DNA of 64,000 bases from Magnolia sinica (taxonomy: Eukaryota > Streptophyta > Magnoliopsida > Magnoliales > Magnoliaceae): the NCBI RefSeq assembly GCF_029962835.1, contig NC_080582.1, forward strand, positions 79,108,177 to 79,172,176. The letters are read 5' to 3'. The position numbers and the translations under genes are program-made. Positions 58,008 through 64,000 of the stretch are shown in pieces (positions within the stretch are counted from its first letter, which is position 1; every line of letters starts with the position of its first letter). The notes under the pieces were generated by a model. The model was given only the letters and a program-made list of their open reading frames with translations. It was not told where the DNA came from and ran no database searches.

Positions 58008-60630
58008 TGTAAGAACTCTATAAGGTGGGCCTTATTGATCAAACGGTCTAGATTATCCTAAAGGTTAGACTGAGTAACTGGGTAAACCAGTGGGCCCCAC
58101 TTCAATGTGATTCTCATAGAATATCTGCGCAAGTATGCGTAAGGGGTGGAATGCTATAACTACATACGCAGGTAGTTGTTTGAAGACTATTAGGATGCTA
58201 ATATGTGGAGACGTGGGGAGAGAGTTGTGATGGGATTCAAACTCTCTACACCCTGTTGAGGGTCAAATATTACATATTAAGACCCTAGTTATTATTTGAT
58301 TTTACAAACATGATAATGCTTAACGTTATATCTTAATCATGTTTGTGCTACAAGGTGAATTTAAGAGCTTGGATTGAAAAAGGGTTTTAAAGGTATGGAT
58401 TTGATGCTCACAAATCACTAAGAAAAGGGATGGATAATAGGGGACTGAGATTGAAGAATTCACATGTCAAAGATCTAAGAAAATCGAGTGATTCACGATA
58501 AAGAGGCCTGAAAGTCGCCGTGATTGCAAGATCACAAGGTTTACACCATCCGTTTGGCTCGAAACTTTATATCTGGCCTGAAGATCTTAAATTAACCGTA
58601 CACGTCGAAATTCAGCCCTTAGATCCCTGTGGAAGTGGCCCTACAGACAGATTAGCCCATAAATCACTAATTTGAGGCCCACCTAATATCTGGATATGCT
58701 TCAATTTTGGTATCAACCCCTTAAATCAGATGAGAGGGAGGATGGACGGAGCAGATTTCTCATAAGCATCACAGTGGACCCCACATGGGGGCATGAGAGT
58801 GCACAGCCGGTGCACTCCCGTGCCATACCGGATCACCAAGACCGGTCAACAACCGAAGACCCGATCCATTTTCTCCTTATGCACAGCGTCCGCAATCAAC
58901 AGATGCTGTGATGATCAGTGACCCACCATCGGGGCCCACATGGCCAATCGGGACCGTCCATTTGACTCAGGGTTGGGGAAGACCATACCCATGCTCTCCT
59001 TTTGGTCCCATGCACGCATACACACGCAGATCACCATCAAATGCAGGATGAACGGTGGGGTGATTTGATATAGTGGGCCACACCAAAACTCGACCAAAAC
59101 CACTCGTTTCCAACCGAAATAAACCAGGAATCCAATGAACGGGTCGGATTTCTCTAAAAAATCATTGTGGGGCCCACCAAACACGTCAGCGTAGGTTTTT
59201 TTCGCAACTTATGTACGTCCAGGAAAACTGGACGTTGCGGGGAGTTATATGGCCCAAATCACGATCAGATCTCTAATCCAAACCGTTTAGAAGTCTGAAA
59301 AGGGGGTCTTTACCCTAACCATGGAGAAAAATCAGACTGTGGGACGGTTTTCTACCCGAAATTTCAAGCCGAACGCAACTTAGTTTTGCATTTCGCTGCT
59401 GCGCACACTGCCTTCTGCTGCGTAAGGAGTTCTCCATCGACTCCTAGCCTTCTAGCCATCGCCCTTCATGCCTATAAAAGGAGAAGGAGAAACGTGGAGA
59501 GGATCATCCTTGGACGTGGGCAGCCGTGGAGGCATCATTCTAAAGATGTGAAGAGGAGAGCAAAGAAGAGAGAGAGGATCGGCTGGCATCTTCATAGAGT
59601 TTTCCTTTCCTTGCTTTAATGTATTTTATATTTTCTTTTAAGAGATTTAACTTGATCACGTTTGGCTAAACCTCTTAGCTAGGGCTAAGAGGTGAAGTTT
59701 GTGGTGTGATTGGGATGTTTTTCTATGCTTTGATTCATGTTTATTGAACTCTCTTGGATTCTAGTTTGATTATGAAGGAATATTTTTAGTTTTTAATGGT
59801 TTGTTGTGACTCAAATTACAATAGATCTGTGATAGCTTGAGATATCCTCTTTTCATGTATTGAGATTGTGAAATTGGGCAAGCCTTGTTGTCCACCATCG
59901 TCCCATAGGCATGGTTGGGTGATGGAATGCTTCCTAACTTTACAATTCTCTTATGATTGGTTATGGGTTTGGTAAATTGCTATTGTTTGCCTTGTCTCCT
60001 GGGCATAGTTTGGTGACGGAATCACTTCCAAATCTTCACCACTTTTATCTATCGATGATTAGATCCATAAGGAGTTTAGCTATCTGACAAATCTCTTCTT
60101 ATCAATTGGATAGGATAGGACTCTGATTCCAGTTGTGTCCTTAAATCAATGCAAGGTGGCTTCCCAATTGCTACAAGTGGATCCTTGGCACCCTAGTTAC
60201 CACCTTTAAATTTATTAGTTTTTAATTAATCTATTCACCATTATTCTCTTAAATTTTTCTGGTTTAGATTACATCTTCTTCTAGTTCTAGTTTTAGTTAC
60301 TTTCAGATTACGTACAAGGTTTAGTCCCTGTGGATTCGACCTCGGTCTTACTGAGATTATTACTACATCGCGACCCTATACTTGGGGTTGTGAACACACC
60401 CCAGCCAATATATATTAAGGGCTAGTTCCCCGATCCTACACCACTACACAGAAGGAAAAAGTCTTATTGATTCTTCTATTATTGGGTGTGAAGGAGAGGA
60501 AGATCTAGTATTCTATTATTCTCAGTCATGGCCTCTCAAGCAAGTGTGTTCTATTCCTACTCTTGTGATCACCATGTTTATGCATAGGAAGGTCCATGGG
60601 CCAATTCCGCATGATTGATATAGCCCCACA
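58008..60630 (+). repeat. Copia4 5' LTR, split
   Basis: The two pieces are 58008-58253 (from TGTAAGAACTC) and 60397-60630 (to TAGCCCCACA). Together they make about 475 bp with TG/CA ends. The start was chosen from the TG and the loss of homology with copy A. Confidence 0.6.
58254..60396 (+). mobile_element. 2.1 kb solo LTR (family X, copy 2)
   Basis: It starts TGTTGAGGGTCAAATATTAC, ends TTGTGAACA, and is flanked by CACCC (58249-58253 and 60397-60401). It aligns with 11428-13648 along its length. The TATA-type box CTATAAAAGG is near 59470. No internal region remains. Confidence 0.85.
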
Positions 60631-60689
60631 GCTGGTATCAAAGCCACTGTGCATAGGTATGGATGATCAGATTCAGCTATTACAGATTT

Positions 60690-60935
60690 GAATTCGAAAC
60701 CCATATAAGAAATTAGGGTTTTCCAATTCGAAGCCCATATCAGAAATTAGGGTTTTTCCAATTCGAAGCCCATATCAGAAATTAAGGGTTTTCCAATTCG
60801 AAGCCCATATCAGAAATTAGGATTTTGCCCATGTAAAAAATTAAGGGTTTTCCAATTTGAAGCCCATACCAGATATTTAAGGACTTCCAATTCGAATCCC
60901 ATATCAGAGAAATTAAATGTATCTGGGATTCGATT
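60690..60935. repeat. Tandem array, unit about 37 bp, in Copia4 leader
   Basis: Six or so degenerate units of 'aattcgaagcccatatcag' plus 'aaattagggttttcc' follow one another. Units vary in length by a few bases. No credible coding frame. Confidence 0.85.
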
Positions 60936-61002
60936 TCTAAATTAGTAATCGAGAATTTGACTCTCAAATCCAGCTTGGGGATTTTCATCTCCAAAATCCA
61001 TC

Positions 61003-61140
61003 AATTAGGGATCTCGAATCCAGATCCCCAAATCAAAAGATTAATTAGGGATTTCGAATCTAGATCCCTAAATCAAAAGATCAATTAGGGATTTCGAATC
61101 CAGATCCCCAAATCAAGAGATCAATTTAGGGATTTAGATT
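61003..61140. repeat. Second tandem array, unit about 42 bp
   Basis: Three to four units of 'aattagggatttcgaatcc' plus 'agatccccaaatcaaaagatc' lie in the same leader. They share the 'ttagggattt/ttcgaa' words with the first array. Confidence 0.8.
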
Positions 61141-62776
61141 CGTATCCCAAATCAGTCATTATTGAGGATTTCAGTTCTATTAACCTCAAATCTAGATAGG
61201 CAGTTAGGGATTTTAATTCCCAATCCAGCTGTTAGGGGTCACCCGTGTCTTCAATTGAGGCGGTCGTGGATTTCCAGCACCTCTTACTTTTAACATTACC
61301 GTCAGCCATCAGGGATGGCAATGTCATCATCATCGGCGTCATGGTTGATGAAGGTGACTGGACCTTTGACTCGCTGCAGATCCATCTGCGGCAAAGGAGA
61401 TATCTCCCTCTCCCTTCAGCTGATGCTCTCAGTCGATTGAAGAGAGTCGTAATTAGGTCGAGAATGGCCTTATATGAGGTCGGGTCTTCGGACCCAATTA
61501 CATGTATTCAGGTCTACCATCTAGACCCACGAACGGGATCCACTTGACCGTTGTTTTGTTAGGCCTGTCGACATATATGGGCCCATTGCTATGTCATGGG
61601 CTCATTCCACTTAATCCTTGGGCTATTCATCTTCTAAGACATTAATGGCCCTGATCTTTCATGACTTTGATGGGCCAAGTCTTCTAAGGCATTAATGGGC
61701 CTGATCTTTCATGACTTTGATAGGCCAAGTCTTCTAAGACATTTATGGGCCTGATCTTCTGTGATATTGATAGGCCAAGCCCGTATATGGTTAACATTGT
61801 AATTGTTATGTTAACGTTATGGATATTGGTTGATAGATCTATACCATCCATTTTGTATTGTGTGGGCATCTCATATGGACTATTCACTAGGTGGGCGATC
61901 AAGGGTGTATATACACCACAGTTTGGACTTCATATATGTAGGATCTGACCATCCATTTGAACTAAACGGATTGTTCAATATAACTGCCCATCTTATGATA
62001 ATTCTGATTAGATTTTGAGTGCCTTAGGATGACGTATAGATCATATGGATTGAGTTCTAATGAAGTCCAAATTTTGGGCCCACTACCCATCTTTAGAAGC
62101 TAACATGGACCGTTGAAATGGATAGTGAAGTTTGGGTGTTTTTCACATTTTATAGTACCCATCTTTCAATGGCCAATGCCAACTGCTTACTGGACTTTAT
62201 CAGACTAATTTAGATGTAATCCATTGAGATGCAGGATTATTATCGCAATCCTCAGTCCAAATTCATGGAATTGGATCCGGTTGTGTTAGCCACCATAGTG
62301 ACCTCAATCAGTGAAAATATTCACGAATTCAGACTTGTGAATTTTGGGATTTAGAGGATTGCATAAAGTTGCGTTCGGTTTTCATGCAAATGGTGACAAA
62401 AACACAAACGATCACCTTTTTGTAGGGACACATGAACGAGTGGAGTAAATTGTGTCAGTAATGTAAAACTGAAAGACTTATTTTACCTATAGGTACTGAG
62501 TGTCTCAGATTTACATAATTGGCATTGCTTAGCTTTATGTTTAGGAGGATCACTGACATATTATCATTACCTCCCACAGGGGGAATGATGATGATGTAAC
62601 AGATCCTCACTAGGATGTGATGGTTGGGTCCATCTTCATCCTGGATAATTCAGTTGATACCTTCTTTAACAACTGAATTGATTATTTTTGCCTGATATTT
62701 GTTAATATTCATGAATTATTTTATTACACTAATATGAGTACATATCTCTTTCATTTCAGTCTCAATTCCAACTCAT
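61141..62776 (+). other. Copia4 leader without a recognised gene
   Basis: This stretch between arrays and gag has no recognisable domain. An open frame at 61245-61547 has no family I know. A 50 bp tandem triplication lies at 61631-61780. The length is large for a copia leader, so a further insertion may be hidden here. Confidence 0.45.
61631..61780. repeat. 50 bp unit repeated three times
   Basis: Units at 61631-61680, 61681-61730 and 61731-61780 start CTTCTAAG and end GGGCCAAGT or AGGCCAAG. The first two are nearly identical; the third has several changes. Confidence 0.9.
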
Positions 62777-63259
62777 ATGCATCAAGTTCCCGCCCTAAAT
62801 GGATCTAATTATGCTCAATGGAAGGAAACCATTGAAGTTGTCCTGGGTTTCCTGCAATTAGACCTTGCCCTGATAAAACCAGAACCCCATGTACCATCTG
62901 ATGATGCCACTAAAGTAGAGATTAATCATTACGAGGCATGATTCAGATCGAATGACACGTGCCTAAAAGTCATAAAGTATTCGATTTCTGAATGCATGAA
63001 AGGTGTCATGCCAAAAGTAAACAAGGTCAAAGCTTTCCTTATTAAAATGGGAAAACGATTCAAGAAATCGGATAAAGCTGAAGTGAGTTTCCTTTTGAAC
63101 AAATTAGCTCGCTCATCCTATGACAGAAAAGGAAATATCCGTGAATATATTATAGAGCAAATCAAACTTGTTTATAAGATCTGCTCTTTAGGACTTGTAC
63201 TTACTGATGATAATCTGATTCACTTGATCATAAATAACCTACCCCCTCAATATGGTACA
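62777..63259 (+). pseudogene. Copia4 gag fragment
   Basis: The frame starts at ATG 62777. LNGSNYAQWKETIEVVL and IREYIIEQIKLVYKI match copia-type Gag (UBN2-like region). One TGA (62939-62941) interrupts it. The match ends after NNLPPQYGT at about 63259. The zinc knuckle and pol are not present. Confidence 0.7.
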
Positions 63260-64000
63260 TGTAACGCCCCATACTTTCAGTGCTCGAGTGTCACCATAGA
63301 AATCCAATTTAACTACACATATGTGGAAACACATGTAGCTTTCCTTACATATCTATGTCTACTGATCCCCAATTCATCAATCTCAACTGTCTAGTATAAC
63401 ATTCATTCATATATCAAGCCATCTACTCGATTTATTTTCAAAATAATTCAAAGACATCTATTTTAGGATTCGATCACTTTGACAGAAGGATTAAACCATC
63501 CATTAGGTCCCCAAGTCTAACCGTTAATTTAAAATGTGACCCACTTACAAACTAAATTAATTTATCTATTTATTTATTTTATCCAAGCTCTATATGTGCT
63601 GAGTGAATGAATGAATAGGCATGACCCACTGCAACAAGTTAGAGGAAAATAAAATAATAGAAATGTATATAAATGATAATACTATATTATAATAACAATA
63701 TTGCACATTCTAAAAGCATGTCACGTCACCTGTTCCCTAACTCAACCACTGATTTTCAACCAAGCAATCCCTAGGACCCTTTTAATCGCTGATATCCAGA
63801 CTTGGAATTATCTGACCCTTAGATTTACGGAAACCCACCAATATGACCCAAATCAAGTGGCGGGCCCCACCGAGGCTTCGGATCGGCCTGATATGTGGTC
63901 AGGGGTCCTACTTAGACCCATGGAACCTAAGGAACGGAGTGGATTTGTCAATACCATCTTTATGGGCCCCATATTTGATGAGTGTGTACGTGAAGTTCGT
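63260..64000 (+). mobile_element. Candidate start of another LTR element
   Basis: The sequence starting TGTAACGCCCCATAC replaces the Copia4 gag abruptly. Many plant gypsy LTRs start with a similar TGTAAC-CCCC phrase. The other end is outside the window, so neither LTR length nor target duplication can be checked. Confidence 0.35.

Larger units (their letters stand above)
45474..58008 (+). repeat. Segmental duplication, copy B
   Basis: This matches 285-14054 in the same orientation and order. It is interrupted by one LINE (49470-56633 with a 14 bp duplication). Without that insertion it is about 5.36 kb. Homology ends exactly where Copia4 begins (TGTAAGAAC at 58008), so the right limit may be an insertion edge rather than the end of the original duplication. 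Confidence 0.9.
58008..63259 (+). mobile_element. Ty1/copia element Copia4, incomplete
   Basis: A 5' LTR split by a solo LTR is followed by a primer site (TGGTATCAAAGCC, 60633-60645), a long leader of about 2.1 kb with tandem repeats and a gag fragment. The element breaks off at 63259 where a new sequence starting TGTAACGCCCC begins. The 3' part is not in the window. It starts directly at the right limit of duplication copy B. Confidence 0.7.

Noticed and set aside
60690-61140. CRISPR-like array
   Set aside because: Repeats are adjacent and degenerate with no unique spacers, and the DNA is from a plant nucleus. It is a tandem repeat in a retrotransposon leader.
61245-61547. 100-residue open frame in the Copia4 leader
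   Set aside because: No family recognised, no promoter or conserved counterpart in the window. Not strong enough to call a gene.

Overview
The window is nuclear DNA from a flowering plant. It is AT-rich and mostly intergenic, it carries plant-type Ty1/copia and Ty3/gypsy elements, a plant L1-type LINE with an RNase H domain, hAT-type MITEs and a tRNA-derived SINE, and the only intact-looking host genes are two plant glycine-rich secreted proteins. The many fold-back repeats beginning near 'tgGGGCCCACCatgatgtatg' look like a family common in magnoliid genomes; that placement rests on memory and is tentative.

Layout. A block of about 5.4 kb occurs twice in direct orientation, 285-14054 (copy A) and 45474-58008 (copy B). 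Each copy carries one glycine-rich protein gene on the minus strand (2639-3136 and 47846-48337) and two fold-back MITEs. Insertions inflated the copies after duplication. Copy A received a copia element (3832-9143, called Copia1), a 788 bp solo LTR (10203-10990, target duplication GAAAA) and a 2.2 kb solo LTR (11428-13648, target duplication ACTAG). Copy B received a full-length LINE (49470-56633, 14 bp target duplication) and ends at the start of a further copia element (Copia4, about 58008-63259).

Between the copies lie two hAT-type elements (14756-15369 and 16055-16873, the second holding a SINE at 16455-16606). Next is a nested pair: Copia2 (17248-32352, target duplication GGGTT), whose 5' LTR was split by a 9.7 kb gypsy element (22548-32248, target duplication CTCTA). 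The gypsy element carries gag-pol on the plus strand and, between pol and the 3' LTR, a three-exon gene on the minus strand. After that come more fold-back MITEs, an F-box/LRR-like exon fragment, microsatellites, a candidate solo LTR and a decayed copia element (Copia3, 42787-46106) whose 3' LTR is part of duplication copy B.

Activity. No element appears able to make its own full polyprotein. The breaks are mostly C-to-T or G-to-A type nonsense codons, as expected from deamination of methylated DNA. From LTR differences read by eye, Copia1 is very young (1 difference in about 282 bp), the gypsy element is young (5 in 592) and Copia2 is older.

The most unusual observations are: Copia1's 36 bp flanking duplication with a clipped outer LTR end, close to the centre of a palindromic MITE; two nonsense codons shared by Copia1 and Copia2; and the antisense gene in the gypsy element, whose two small introns restore one continuous phase and which has its own TATA box. 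I found no CRISPR, operon or other prokaryotic system.
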